NCBI RefSeq assembly: GCF_015277875.1
Contig: NZ_CP063814.1
Span: forward strand, 1,488,001-1,552,000
DNA length: 64,000 nt
Direction of reading: 5' to 3'
Source: Microbacterium luteum
GTDB lineage: Bacteria; Actinomycetota; Actinomycetes; Actinomycetales; Microbacteriaceae
Part shown: positions 40,761-49,527 of the stretch, one piece after another
How positions within the stretch are numbered: the stretch's first letter is position 1
How the letters are laid out: every line of letters begins with the position of its first letter
Made by a program: the position numbers and the translations under genes
The notes under the pieces: model-generated
What the model was told of the DNA's origin: nothing
Databases searched by the model: none
The model's input: only the letters and a program-made list of their open reading frames with translations

Positions 40761-41084
40761 ATGGATGACGAAGTCTTCGAGGACTACGACCGCGAACTCG
40801 AGCTTGCCCTGTACAAGGAGTATCGCGACGTCGTCTCCCAGTTCCAGTACGTCATCGAGACGGAACGGCGGTTCTACCTCGCCAATGACGTCAACGTCGT
40901 GCGCCGCGACAGCGAGCACGACTTCTATTTCGAGATCACGATGACCGACGTGTGGGTGTGGGACATCTATCGCGCCGACCGCTTCGTCAAGTCCGTGCGG
41001 GTGCTGACCTTCAAGGACGTCAACGTCGAAGAGCTGACGCGACGGGACTTCCGGCTGCCGGACGAGCTCTCCCTCGACAGCTGA
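40761..41084 (+). CDS. DUF2469 family protein
   Basis: A 107-residue acidic protein, highly conserved in actinobacteria and always near rnhB and yraN (DUF2469). It starts MDDEVFEDYDRELELALYKEYRD and contains the conserved FYLANDVNVV and ITMTDVWVWDIYR. Function is unknown. The strict conservation and the housekeeping context suggest a role in DNA or RNA metabolism, but this is inference. Confidence 0.92.
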   Translation: MDDEVFEDYDRELELALYKEYRDVVSQFQYVIETERRFYLANDVNVVRRDSEHDFYFEITMTDVWVWDIYRADRFVKSVRVLTFKDVNVEELTRRDFRLPDELSLDS

Positions 41085-41179
41085 CTTCCGGGCGGAGCGG
41101 GGCCTGTGAGTCCGCCGGTCCGTCCACAGATCGCCCGGATGTGCCGCGCGGCGATGCCTGAGGCGGACAGGGTCGTCTC

Positions 41180-41542
41180 ATGGCGATCAAGGACGACCTC
41201 GGGCGTGCCGGTGAGCAGGCCGCGCACGATCATCTCGTCGCGCTCGGCTTCGTGGTTCTCGATCGCAACTGGCGCTGCGGGCAGGGCGAGATCGACATCG
41301 TGGCCCGCGAGGCGGGCGAACTCGTCATCGTCGAGGTGAAGACGCGCAGGAGCACCGGATTCGGGCATCCTTTCGACGCGATCGACGAGCGCAAGCGGAG
41401 TCGCCTCTGGCGCCTGGGGCGCGCGTGGGCGGCGGCCCATCCGGAGCCGTCCCGGGGGCTCGCCCTTCGGACGGATGTGATCGGCGTGACGGGTTCCCCT
41501 CCGGGCCGTGCACGTATCGAGCATCTCCGCGATCTGCGCTGA
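41180..41542 (+). CDS. YraN/UPF0102 family nuclease-like protein
   Basis: A 120-residue UPF0102 protein with a restriction-endonuclease-like fold. The core motif is GQGEIDIVAREAGELVIVEVKTR, where Glu/Asp and EVK form the putative metal site (GEIDIV...VEVKTR). It lies just before comM and dprA, and family members have been linked to DNA processing during transformation or recombination, although activity is not proven. ATG 41180 has only a weak ribosome site. Confidence 0.9.
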   Translation: MAIKDDLGRAGEQAAHDHLVALGFVVLDRNWRCGQGEIDIVAREAGELVIVEVKTRRSTGFGHPFDAIDERKRSRLWRLGRAWAAAHPEPSRGLALRTDVIGVTGSPPGRARIEHLRDLR

Positions 41543-41678
41543 CCGTTCCTGTCCTGCCCTCCCCAGCCTCGTCACGAGGCCGTTCATGCACGGCCGAGCA
41601 GATTCGCTCCGCGGCCGGTGTCGCGAGGGCGCAGTCTCGGGGCATGACACGCTCCTCCCTCCGCCCGCCGGTCCCGGC

Positions 41679-43211
41679 ATGACCGTCGCTCGCACCTGGG
41701 CCGTCGCCCTCAACGGGGCGGTCGGCTCGATCGTCGAGGTCGAGGCCGACCTGTCCAATCAGACGCCCGACATGCGCATCATCGGGCTCCCCGACAAGGC
41801 TCTCAACGAAGCGTCGCGTCGCGTGCACAACGCGTGCGAGAACAGCGGTCTGCCCCTGCCTCGACGGCGGCTCACGGTGAACCTGTCGCCGGCGAACCTC
41901 CCCAAGCACGGATCGGCGTTCGACCTCGCGATCGCCGTCGCCGCGATCGCGACCGAGACCGATCTCGATGTGGGGTCGGTCTCGGCCACGGTGCACGTCG
42001 GCGAAGTGGGACTCGACGGGCGGCTGCGGCCGGTGCCGGGGGTGCTGCCCGCGGTCGTCGCGGCCACGCGGGCCGGCTTCGCCCGCGTGGTGGTTCCGCA
42101 TGCGAACGGCCCGGAGGCGCGTCTCGTCCACGGTATCGAGGTGCGCGCTGCCACGACGCTCGCGGAGGTCGCTGCCCTCCACGGCGCCGGGGTGGACGTC
42201 CCCGACTGCGAGCCGGTGGCGAACGGGCGCCCGACCGACGACGTGCGCTCCGATGCCCGGCACGACCTCGCCGACGTCATCGGCCAGAACGACGCGGTGG
42301 AAGCGCTCGTCGTCGCAGCCGCGGGTGGCCACCATCTCCTCATGACGGGGCCGCCCGGAGCGGGCAAGACCATGCTCGCCCGACGGCTGCCCGGGATCCT
42401 GCCTCCACTGGACGACGAGGCGGCGCTGGCTGTCGCATCGATCCGCTCACTGGGAGGCGGAACCATCCGGTCGCTTCCGCGCGTAGCGCCGTTCGAAGCC
42501 CCGCATCACAGCGCGAGCTCGGCGGCCCTCGTCGGAGGTGGAAGTCGCGTGATCCATCCGGGCGCCGTGGCACGAGCGAGTGAGGGGGTGCTGTTCCTCG
42601 ATGAGGCGGGCGAGTTCAGCGGTCACGCGCTGGACGCGCTTCGACAGCCGCTGGAGAGCGGTGAGATCGAGATCCACCGGTCGGGAGCGGTCGCGAGCTT
42701 CCCGGCGCGCTTCCAACTCGTCCTCGCGACCAACCCGTGTCCGTGCGGCGGGTACGGCATTCCGGGTTCGTCGTGCACATGCCCGCCGATGGCGATCCGT
42801 CGCTACCTGCAGCGCCTTTCGGGACCGCTGTTGGACCGCATCGACATCGAACTGACCCTGCGCCGCGTCTCGGTGGCGCAGCGGCGCGCGAGCGGTGAGG
42901 GGATGAGCACCGAGACGGCGCGTGAGCGGGTGCGCGAGGCGCGAGACCGGGCGGCGCACCGGCTTCGGGAGACCGAGTGGCGGCGCAACGCGCAGGTCGC
43001 CGGACCGTGGCTGCGCGAGGGCCCGGCTGCGCCGGATGCTGCAGCTCGCCGGCCGCTCGACATCGCGCTGCAGCGTGGCGCGCTCACGCTCCGCGCCTAC
43101 GACCGCGTGCTGCGCGTCGCGTGGAGTCTGGCGGATCTCGCGGGCAGGCCGCGCCTCGGCCTCGACGACATCGGACGTGCCCTCTACCTGAAGAAGGGAA
43201 TTGCTTCATGA
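41679..43211 (+). CDS. comM: YifB/ComM-family Mg chelatase-like AAA+ protein
   Basis: A 510-residue AAA+ protein. An N-terminal Lon-type-like domain (about 1-170) is followed by the ATPase with Walker A GPPGAGKTML and Walker B LFLDEAGEF, then a cysteine cluster CPCGGYGIPGSSCTC. In naturally competent bacteria ComM is a hexameric branch-migration helicase that extends heteroduplex during transformation. ATG 41679 (MTVARTWAVAL) matches the usual N-terminus; 57 upstream in-frame residues are not coding-like. Its stop overlaps dprA (ATGA). Confidence 0.95.
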   Translation: MTVARTWAVALNGAVGSIVEVEADLSNQTPDMRIIGLPDKALNEASRRVHNACENSGLPLPRRRLTVNLSPANLPKHGSAFDLAIAVAAIATETDLDVGSVSATVHVGEVGLDGRLRPVPGVLPAVVAATRAGFARVVVPHANGPEARLVHGIEVRAATTLAEVAALHGAGVDVPDCEPVANGRPTDDVRSDARHDLADVIGQNDAVEALVVAAAGGHHLLMTGPPGAGKTMLARRLPGILPPLDDEAALAVASIRSLGGGTIRSLPRVAPFEAPHHSASSAALVGGGSRVIHPGAVARASEGVLFLDEAGEFSGHALDALRQPLESGEIEIHRSGAVASFPARFQLVLATNPCPCGGYGIPGSSCTCPPMAIRRYLQRLSGPLLDRIDIELTLRRVSVAQRRASGEGMSTETARERVREARDRAAHRLRETEWRRNAQVAGPWLREGPAAPDAAARRPLDIALQRGALTLRAYDRVLRVAWSLADLAGRPRLGLDDIGRALYLKKGIAS

Positions 43212-44392
43212 CGGACTACGACCTCACCCCGACGGCGATCCGAGACGCGCTCGGACCCTTCGGCGAGGGTCTCGATGACGAGGCGGCGGTGGAGATGTAC
43301 GCCCGCGTCGCGTGGTCGCACGTCGCCGAACCGGGCGATGCCGACGCCGGTGCATTGATCGGTGCGCTCGGCCCGGCTGTCGCGCTCGACACCGTCGCCA
43401 GTTCGGTGCCGACGCCTGTCGGGGAGCTCGACGGGCTGGCCGCGCGCCACGCGTGGGCTCGGTGGCGGCCTCGCCTCGACGGCGACGCGGTCTTCCGTTC
43501 CTTGCGGGCGGCGCACCGCATCGGGGCGATGCTGATCACGCCGGCTGCGTCCGACTGGCCGGAGAGTCTGAACGACCTCGGTGCACACGCGCCCGTGGCG
43601 GTCTGGGTGCGGGGAACCGTCGACGCGTGGCGCTCGACGGCGGTGGCGATCGTCGGAGCCCGCGCGGCGACCTCCTACGGCGAGCACGTCGCCGCCGACC
43701 TCGCCGCGGGCATCGGCGCGTATGGCGGCGCCGTGGTCTCGGGCGCGGCCTACGGCGTCGACGGAGCCGCGCATCGGGCGGCGCTCGCCGTGGGTTCGCC
43801 GACGGTCGCCTTTTTGGCCGGTGGCGTCGATCGCGCCTACCCGAGAGGCAACAGCGCGCTGATCGAGCGCATTGCCGAGGTCGGGGCGCTCGTGAGTGAA
43901 CTGCCACCGGGCGCAGCTCCCACGAAGTGGCGCTTCCTCCAGCGCAATCGGCTGATTGCGGCGCTCGGAGCAGCGACCGTCGTGGTCGAGGCGGGCTGGC
44001 GCAGCGGTTCGCTCAACACCGCCGGCCACGCCGTGAGCCTCGGGCGACCACTCGGCGCCGTCCCCGGCCCGGTGACCAGTGCCGCCTCGGCGGGCTGCCA
44101 TCGACTGCTGCGGGAGTACGACGCGGTCGCCGTGACCGGAGCGGACGACGCCTGGGAGCTGGTGGGTCGGCTCGACGCGCGGGAGGTGGAACGCGCGGAC
44201 GGTGCGATGGGTGGTCCGAGGACGGATGCGGCGACGCGCGTCGTCGACGCCCTGAGCACGCGCGCCGGTCGCTCCACCGACGAGGCGGCGCGCGGTGCCG
44301 GCCTCTCCGTCGCGGAGACGGGGTCACTTCTCGGGCTGCTCGAACTCGAAGGGCGTGTCCGCCGCGACGATCGCGGATGGCGTCGCGCCTGA
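43208..44392 (+). CDS. dprA: DNA-processing protein DprA
   Basis: A 394-residue DprA/Smf protein that loads RecA on incoming single-stranded DNA. The Rossmann-fold core has VAIVGARAATSYGEHVA, VVSGAAYGVDGAAHR and GGVDRAYPRGNSAL. The C-terminal winged-helix part (about 330-394) is present. GSLNTAGHAVSLGRPLGAVPG (key TAGHA) is conserved. It is translationally coupled to comM. The set yraN-comM-dprA-xerC occurs also in bacteria without known competence, so transformation ability is not implied. Confidence 0.95.
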   Translation: MTDYDLTPTAIRDALGPFGEGLDDEAAVEMYARVAWSHVAEPGDADAGALIGALGPAVALDTVASSVPTPVGELDGLAARHAWARWRPRLDGDAVFRSLRAAHRIGAMLITPAASDWPESLNDLGAHAPVAVWVRGTVDAWRSTAVAIVGARAATSYGEHVAADLAAGIGAYGGAVVSGAAYGVDGAAHRAALAVGSPTVAFLAGGVDRAYPRGNSALIERIAEVGALVSELPPGAAPTKWRFLQRNRLIAALGAATVVVEAGWRSGSLNTAGHAVSLGRPLGAVPGPVTSAASAGCHRLLREYDAVAVTGADDAWELVGRLDAREVERADGAMGGPRTDAATRVVDALSTRAGRSTDEAARGAGLSVAETGSLLGLLELEGRVRRDDRGWRRA

Positions 44393-44440
44393 TCGGTGCG
44401 CCGCGCACCTCGGCGACGAAAAGGAGGGGAAGCTGGGAGC

Positions 44441-45343
44441 ATGAGGTTCGGCGAGGCGGCGGAGAGCTACCTGGATCATCTGGCTCACGTGCGTCGGCTC
44501 TCACCACGGACCGTACGTGCATATCGCGGCGACCTCGCCGATGTCGTGGCGGCCACCGGGGATCCGGTGTTGACGGACGTCGACGTCCACGCTCTCCGCG
44601 AGTGGCTGTGGGAGTCGGTGCAGCGCGGTCACAGTGCGTCGACTCTTGCTCGCCGAGCCGCGGCGGTTCGCGGATTCTTCGCCTGGGCACTGGAGACGGG
44701 TCTGGTCGAGGTCGATCCGAGCGCTCGCCTTGTCACCCCCAAACGGGGGCGCACCCTTCCCCGGGTGGCTACCGCGGACGGCGTCTCCGACCTCCTCGAC
44801 GACCTGCGCGATGCCGCACGCGACGGTGATCCCGTGCTGCTGCGGGACAGTGCGCTGCTCGAAGTGCTCTACGGCACCGCCATCCGCGTGTCCGAGCTCT
44901 GCGCTCTCGACCGCGACGCGATCGATGACGAACGCCGCACCCTCCGCGTGGTCGGGAAAGGCGACAAGGAGCGGATGGTGCCCTTCGGTGCCCCGGCCTC
45001 CGCTGCGCTCGAGGCCTATCTCGTGCGGGGTCGCCCGGTGCTGCACGCCCGCTGCGACGGCGCCCCCGTCGCCGCGGTATTCCTCGGCACCCGAGGTGCG
45101 CGCATCGGCCCGCGCGCGGTCTACGACGTTGTCGCGCGACGACTCGGGCCGGTCATCGGTGCGAGCGTCGGCCCCCATGCGCTCCGGCACTCCGCCGCCA
45201 CTCACCTGCTCGACGGCGGAGCCGACCTTCGCACGGTCCAGGAGCTTCTCGGACACGCGAGCCTGGCGACCACGCAGATCTACACCCATGTCTCGAGTGA
45301 GCGCCTCGCTGCGACCTACCGCCTCGCCCACCCTCGTGCTTAG
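44441..45343 (+). CDS. xerC: XerC-type tyrosine recombinase
   Basis: A 300-residue site-specific recombinase that resolves chromosome dimers with XerD at dif. The N-terminal SAM-like domain starts YLDHLAHVRRLSPRTVRAY; catalytic residues are Arg in GTAIRVSEL, the Lys in VGKGDKER, HALRH, the following His in LLGHASL and the nucleophile Tyr in TTQIYTH. ATG 44441 has GGAGGGG upstream. The usual GTGLR box reads GTAIR. Its conserved place after dprA and before rpsB makes it the housekeeping recombinase, not a phage integrase. Confidence 0.93.
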   Translation: MRFGEAAESYLDHLAHVRRLSPRTVRAYRGDLADVVAATGDPVLTDVDVHALREWLWESVQRGHSASTLARRAAAVRGFFAWALETGLVEVDPSARLVTPKRGRTLPRVATADGVSDLLDDLRDAARDGDPVLLRDSALLEVLYGTAIRVSELCALDRDAIDDERRTLRVVGKGDKERMVPFGAPASAALEAYLVRGRPVLHARCDGAPVAAVFLGTRGARIGPRAVYDVVARRLGPVIGASVGPHALRHSAATHLLDGGADLRTVQELLGHASLATTQIYTHVSSERLAATYRLAHPRA

Positions 45344-45358
45344 GGCCCACCCCGCGCA

Positions 45359-45364
45359 TAGGCT
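45359..45364 (+). promoter_or_regulatory. -10 box of the DUF3060 lipoprotein gene (leaderless)
   Basis: TAGGCT ends 6 nt before ATG 45371. Confidence 0.6.
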
Positions 45365-45370
45365 GGATGC

Positions 45371-45964
45371 ATGCCGATGGACCTTCCCATGCCCGGTGCC
45401 CGATTCCGGGGCGCCGCGGCCGCCGTCACGATCCTTGCGATCGCGTCGCTCACGGGGTGCGTGACCGAGACCGTCGTGCGCCTCCCCGAGGAGCCCACCG
45501 GATCGGCGGGGACCTCCGCGTCCTCTGCGTCGCCCTTCGTGAGTCCCGCCGAGAGGAACCCGGAGAACCTCGCCGACCAGACCGTCGAATGCTCCGAGGC
45601 GCCTCTCGAGATCGCCGAGAGGGCGGATCCGCGCGTCGACGTCGTCGGAAGCTGTCCCACGGTGACGGTCAGCGGCAACGACCTCATCATCGACGTGAGC
45701 AGTGCCGACGTCGGCGACCTGATCATTCGCGCCGACCGCGTCTCGGTGGTGGCGGCAGCGCTGCCTTCGCTGTCGATCGCGGGCTACGACGTCGTGGTCG
45801 AGGCCGACGAGATCACAGCCGCCACGGTGTCGGGGGACCGCAACACCGTCCGATCGGAGACGGGAATCGACTCGGTCGCCGTGACCGGCCACGACAACAC
45901 CGTGGCAGCCGCGAGCGGCATCGGGGAGATCGACGACGCGGGAGAGCGCAACACCATCGGCTGA
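45371..45964 (+). CDS. DUF3060 lipoprotein
   Basis: A 197-residue lipoprotein: signal peptide with lipobox ASLTGC (Cys30), Ser/Thr/Pro linker, then a domain with repeating short beta strands and NT/DN turns (VSGNDLIIDVSSADV, VSGDRNTVRSE, VTGHDNTVAAA), the pattern of the DUF3060 beta-solenoid. Function is unknown; these proteins occur on actinobacterial surfaces. It starts 6 nt after a TANNNT box. The last 181 nt overlap the convergent M23-like gene on the other strand. Confidence 0.82.
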   Translation: MPMDLPMPGARFRGAAAAVTILAIASLTGCVTETVVRLPEEPTGSAGTSASSASPFVSPAERNPENLADQTVECSEAPLEIAERADPRVDVVGSCPTVTVSGNDLIIDVSSADVGDLIIRADRVSVVAAALPSLSIAGYDVVVEADEITAATVSGDRNTVRSETGIDSVAVTGHDNTVAAASGIGEIDDAGERNTIG

Positions 45965-46521
45965 GCGGCGGCGATCGGTTCGCAGCAGGGGAGGAGCACG
46001 GCGCGAGGCACTCCGCCCAACAGCAGCAGGGGATTGATGTACTCGCCATCGAGCCGCACGCCGAAGTGGAGCGCGCCCGGCGGGGTATGGCCACCCGTCG
46101 ACAGCGTTCCCACCGGCTCTCCCGCGACGACGGCTTCGCCCACGGTGGCCTCGGGCGAGACCGGCTCGAGGGTCGTGACGAGTCCGCCGCCGTGGTCGAT
46201 CGTGACGACGCCGCGTCCGGCGACCGGCCCGGCGAACGCGATCACCCCTGCTGCCGGGGACGAGATCACGCGGGCGGGGTCGGACGGGGCGATATCGACA
46301 CCGCGATGGCCGGGGCCGTACTCGTGCGCCGGCGCGACGAAGGCTTCGACGATGCGGAACGGGTGCACCGGCCACCTCCAGCCGGCCAGAGTCTCCGGCT
46401 CGTCGTCCACAGCACGTGCCGGGCCGCCGAAGGCAACGACGACGACCAGGCTCAACAGCGCCGCCGCCGCGAGCGCACGGATGCCTCGACGGGCGGATGT
46501 CGAGGCCGGCAGGACGAGCAT
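45784..46521 (-). CDS. M23-peptidase-fold exported protein, active site incomplete
   Basis: A 245-residue exported protein: signal anchor about 14-37 (AALLSLVVVVAFGGPARA), then a LytM/M23 fold. Zinc ligands H72, D76 (HRGVD) and H152 (LHF) and the catalytic-type H110 (TIDHGG) are present, but the HxH motif reads A150-L-H152, so the second catalytic His is missing. The ~75 residues after LLLLGGVPRAVLLP are unlike M23 and are encoded antisense to the DUF3060 gene. ATG 46521 was chosen from the signal sequence. It may be a non-enzymatic amidase activator or a regulator of cell-wall turnover. Confidence 0.78.
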   Translation of the reverse strand: MLVLPASTSARRGIRALAAAALLSLVVVVAFGGPARAVDDEPETLAGWRWPVHPFRIVEAFVAPAHEYGPGHRGVDIAPSDPARVISSPAAGVIAFAGPVAGRGVVTIDHGGGLVTTLEPVSPEATVGEAVVAGEPVGTLSTGGHTPPGALHFGVRLDGEYINPLLLLGGVPRAVLLPCCEPIAAAQPMVLRSPASSISPMPLAAATVLSWPVTATESIPVSDRTVLRSPDTVAAVISSASTTTS

Positions 46522-46619
46522 GGCCCTATCGTCGCGTCCCGTGACGGGTGCGCGTACGCCGACGGATGAACCTGTGGAGGGCTCCGACGGTCCGCCGCGT
46601 GGGGAGGGTCTCCGGCTGG

Positions 46620-46823
46620 TATGATCGAGGGGCATCCCGTTCTCGGGGTGACTACGCGTGCCCTCAGCGCGCCGGTTCCGGCGCGTGGCATCCACTCCCT
46701 CCGGTCCTCTTCCCGATCCACACATCGGCAGGGGCGGGGGTGCGCCGGGCACCAGGACGCGTCGGCCGACCGGCCGACCGATAACCGAAATCGGCGCGCA
46801 CGCGCCAGAACAGGAGAACGGCC
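46620..46823 (+). promoter_or_regulatory. rpsB promoter and long leader
   Basis: TATGAT (46620-46625) is a good -10; the -35 is not convincing. The leader to ATG 46824 would be about 190 nt. It contains a hairpin CGCGCCGG (46668-46675) with CCGGCGCG (46678-46685) and a CGACCGGC-type repeat near 46768-46785. No ORF is supported in 46522-46823. In other bacteria S2 represses its own operon through the leader, which is possible here. Confidence 0.5.
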
Positions 46824-47747
46824 ATGGCCGTCGTCACCATTCGCCAGCTGCTCGACAGCGGCGTTCACTTCGGACACCAGACCCGCCGGTGGAACCCGAA
46901 GGTCAAGCGCTTCATCCTCACCGAGCGCAGCGGCATCCACATCATCGACCTGCAGCAGTCGCTGTCGTACATCGACAAGGCGTACGAGTTCGTCAAGGAG
47001 ACCGTCGCCCACGGCGGAACGGTCCTCTTCGTCGGCACCAAGAAGCAGGCGCAGGAGATCATCGCCGAGCAGGCGACCCGCGTCGGCCAGCCTTACGTCA
47101 ACCAGCGCTGGCTCGGTGGTCTGCTGACGAACTTCACCACCGTCAGCAAGCGCCTCGCCCGCATGAAGGAGCTCGAGGAGCTCGACTACGACGACCCGGC
47201 TGCGAGCGGCTTCACGAAGAAGGAGCTGCTGCTGAAGAAGCGCGAGCTCGACAAGCTGCACAAGTCGCTCGGTGGTATCCGCAACCTCCAGAAGACGCCG
47301 TCGGCCATCTGGGTCGTCGACGCCAAGCGTGAGCACCTCGCCGTCGACGAGGCCACCAAGCTGGGCATCCCGATCATCGGCATCCTGGACACCAATGCCG
47401 ATCCGGACGAGTTCCAGTACCCGATCCCCGGCAACGACGACGCGATCCGCTCGGTGAGCCTGCTGACGCGCATCATCGCCGACGCCGCCGCCGAGGGCCT
47501 GATCCAGCGCCACCAGCCCGCGGACGAGGTCGAGGAGGCCGCTGAGCCCCTCGCCGAGTGGGAGCGTGAACTGCTCGAGTCGGGTGCTCCCGCGCAGTCG
47601 TCGGCAGACACCGAGAAGGTGGCCGATGAGGCCGAGGCCACGGTCGAGGCGAGCGAGATCGTCGCCGAGGAGCAGGCCGCCGAGGGCGAGAAGGCCACCG
47701 AGTCGGAGGCGGATGCCGCCGGCGCAGCCGCCGCGGACGCGAAGTAA
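46824..47747 (+). CDS. rpsB: 30S ribosomal protein S2
   Basis: A 307-residue uS2. N-terminus [26 protein letters not shown] and the motif [18 protein letters not shown] in part ([10 protein letters not shown]) are diagnostic. The core ends near residue 235; the remainder is a long acidic Ala/Glu tail (about 70 residues) typical of actinobacteria. An RBS-like AGGAGAA is upstream of ATG 46824. It is followed by tsf after a strong hairpin. Confidence 0.97.
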   Translation: MAVVTIRQLLDSGVHFGHQTRRWNPKVKRFILTERSGIHIIDLQQSLSYIDKAYEFVKETVAHGGTVLFVGTKKQAQEIIAEQATRVGQPYVNQRWLGGLLTNFTTVSKRLARMKELEELDYDDPAASGFTKKELLLKKRELDKLHKSLGGIRNLQKTPSAIWVVDAKREHLAVDEATKLGIPIIGILDTNADPDEFQYPIPGNDDAIRSVSLLTRIIADAAAEGLIQRHQPADEVEEAAEPLAEWERELLESGAPAQSSADTEKVADEAEATVEASEIVAEEQAAEGEKATESEADAAGAAAADAK

Positions 47748-47773
47748 CCGTCGCGCAACCGACACCGAGTATG

Positions 47774-47807
47774 TTCGGCGGGGCCGTCTCCGGACGGCCC
47801 CGCCGAA
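47774..47807 (+). terminator. hairpin between rpsB and tsf
   Basis: A perfect 15-bp inverted repeat (47774-47788 with 47793-47807) has a TCCG tetraloop and no U tract. It may be a partial terminator or a processing/stability hairpin that sets the S2:EF-Ts ratio. Confidence 0.6.
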
Positions 47808-47844
47808 GCGAAGCACGAATCATCTGAACAAGGAGCCGCCACCC

Positions 47845-48672
47845 ATGGCAAACTTCACGATCGCCGACATCAAGGCGCTGCGCGAGCAGCTCGGCACGGG
47901 CATGGTCGACACCAAGAAGGCGCTCGAGGAGGCTGACGGCGACGTCGACAAGGCCACCGAGATCCTGCGTCTGAAGGGTGCGAAGGGCAACGCCAAGCGC
48001 GCCGACCGCTCCACGAGCGAAGGACTCGTCGCCGCTCACGAGCAGGACGGCGCGGTCACCCTGATCGAACTCGCCTGCGAGACCGACTTCGTCGCCAAGA
48101 ACGAACGCTTCGGCGCGCTGGCCGAGAAGGTCCTCGCCGCCGCCGCCTCCTCCCGCGCCGACTCCGCGGAGGCTGCACTCGCGGCCGACGCGTCGGGCCA
48201 GACGGTCGAGCAGCTGATCTCGGACGAGGCCGCCATCATCGGCGAGAAGGTCGAACTGCGCCGCGTTCGCACCCTGACCGGCGACGCGTTCGAGGTCTAC
48301 CTGCACAAGACCAGCAAGGACCTTCCGCCGCAGGTCGGTGTCGTCCTCGCCTACACCGGCGATGACGCCGAGACCGCGCGCAGCCTTGCGCAGCACATCT
48401 CGTTCGCCAACCCGTCTTATCTCAGTCGGGACGAGGTTCCCGAGGCCGACGTCGAGAAGGAGCGCGAGATCGTCACCGAGATCTCCCGCAACGAGGGGAA
48501 GCCCGAGGCGGCCCTTCCGAAGATCGTCGAAGGTCGTGTGAACGCGTTCTTCAAGCAGGTCGCGCTGCTCGACCAGGACTACGCCAAGGACAACAAGCAG
48601 TCGGTGGCCAAGGTCGCCGCCGACGCCGGTCTCACCCTCACCGGCTTCGCCCGGTTCAAGGTCGGAGCCTGA
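47845..48672 (+). CDS. tsf: elongation factor Ts
   Basis: A 275-residue guanine-nucleotide exchange factor for EF-Tu. Signatures are ADIKALREQLGTGMVDTKKALEEADGD (key LREQLGTGMVDTKKAL) and the TDFV motif ELACETDFVAKNERF that contacts EF-Tu. AAGGAG lies upstream of ATG 47845. It is the second gene after rpsB and ends at an intrinsic terminator (48681-48714). Confidence 0.97.
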   Translation: MANFTIADIKALREQLGTGMVDTKKALEEADGDVDKATEILRLKGAKGNAKRADRSTSEGLVAAHEQDGAVTLIELACETDFVAKNERFGALAEKVLAAAASSRADSAEAALAADASGQTVEQLISDEAAIIGEKVELRRVRTLTGDAFEVYLHKTSKDLPPQVGVVLAYTGDDAETARSLAQHISFANPSYLSRDEVPEADVEKEREIVTEISRNEGKPEAALPKIVEGRVNAFFKQVALLDQDYAKDNKQSVAKVAADAGLTLTGFARFKVGA

Positions 48673-48680
48673 CGTTGAAG

Positions 48681-48714
48681 AAGGCCCGCACCGCTTCGGT
48701 GGTGCGGGCCTTTT
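48681..48714 (+). terminator. intrinsic terminator of rpsB-tsf
   Basis: AAGGCCCGCACC (48681-48692) and GGTGCGGGCCTT (48701-48712) form a 12-bp stem with an 8-nt loop, followed by TTTT. It lies 9 nt after the tsf stop. Confidence 0.88.
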
Positions 48715-48755
48715 CTCATGCCCTTCGATAAGTTGTAAGCGACGAGAGGAATCAC

Positions 48756-49475
48756 GTGATCGATGAAGCGACCGGACGCCGGCGCGTTCTGCTGAAGCTG
48801 TCGGGCGAGGCTTTCGGCGGCGGGGCGCTCGGGGTCAACCCCGACGTCGTGTCGCAGATCGCCCGTGAGATCGCCGAGGCGGTGGACCGGGTGGAGATCG
48901 CCGTCGTCGTCGGCGGGGGGAACTTCTTCCGCGGAGCCGAGTTGAGTCAGCGCGGCATGGATCGCGGCCGCGCCGACTACATGGGGATGCTCGGCACGGT
49001 GATGAACGCTCTGGCGCTCCAGGATTTCCTCGAGCAGGCCGGAGCCGCCACGCGCGTGCAGTCGGCGATCTCGATGACGCAGGTCGCCGAGCCCTACATC
49101 CCGCGGCGCGCCGAGCGGCACATGGAGAAGGGCCGGGTTGTCATCTTCGGTGCCGGCGCCGGCCTGCCGTACTTCTCCACCGACACCGTCGCCGCTCAGC
49201 GTGCGCTCGAGATCGGCGCATCCGAGGTGCTCGTGGCCAAGAACGGTGTGGACGGGGTGTACACGGCAGACCCTCGCACCGACGCGTCCGCGACCCGCAT
49301 CGACCGCATCACGTACTTGGATGCGCTGCAGCGCGGTCTGAAGGTCGTCGACTCGACGGCGTTCAGCCTCTGCATGGACAACCGCATGGACATGCGGGTG
49401 TTCGGAATGGAGCCGGCGGGGAACGTGACGCGGGCGCTGCTGGGCGAATCGATCGGCACGCTGGTCACGGCGTGA
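48756..49475 (+). CDS. pyrH: UMP kinase
   Basis: A 239-residue amino-acid-kinase-family enzyme making UDP from UMP. Motifs: [26 protein letters not shown], and the UMP-binding [14 protein letters not shown]. The start is GTG 48756 with AGAGGA 4 nt upstream; TAAGTT about 25 nt upstream could be the -10. It begins the conserved unit pyrH-frr-cdsA after the rpsB-tsf terminator. Confidence 0.96.
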   Translation: MIDEATGRRRVLLKLSGEAFGGGALGVNPDVVSQIAREIAEAVDRVEIAVVVGGGNFFRGAELSQRGMDRGRADYMGMLGTVMNALALQDFLEQAGAATRVQSAISMTQVAEPYIPRRAERHMEKGRVVIFGAGAGLPYFSTDTVAAQRALEIGASEVLVAKNGVDGVYTADPRTDASATRIDRITYLDALQRGLKVVDSTAFSLCMDNRMDMRVFGMEPAGNVTRALLGESIGTLVTA

Positions 49476-49490
49476 TCGCCGCCGGCTGAC

Positions 49491-49496
49491 TAGACT
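49491..49496 (+). promoter_or_regulatory. -10 box of frr
   Basis: TAGACT is followed by a leader of about 25 nt with GGGAG before GTG 49528, so this transcript is not leaderless. Confidence 0.5.
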
Positions 49497-49527
49497 GAGT
49501 TTTCGGTTCGAACGATGGGAGTCACTC

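Noticed and set aside
44441..45343. Tyrosine recombinase as evidence of an integrated element
   Set aside because: It sits in the conserved dprA-xerC-rpsB neighbourhood, has normal composition, and no att repeats or phage genes are nearby; it is the housekeeping XerC.
46548..46784. 78-codon plus-strand ORF upstream of rpsB
   Set aside because: It is Arg/Gly-rich, lacks a ribosome site and lies across the rpsB promoter and leader.
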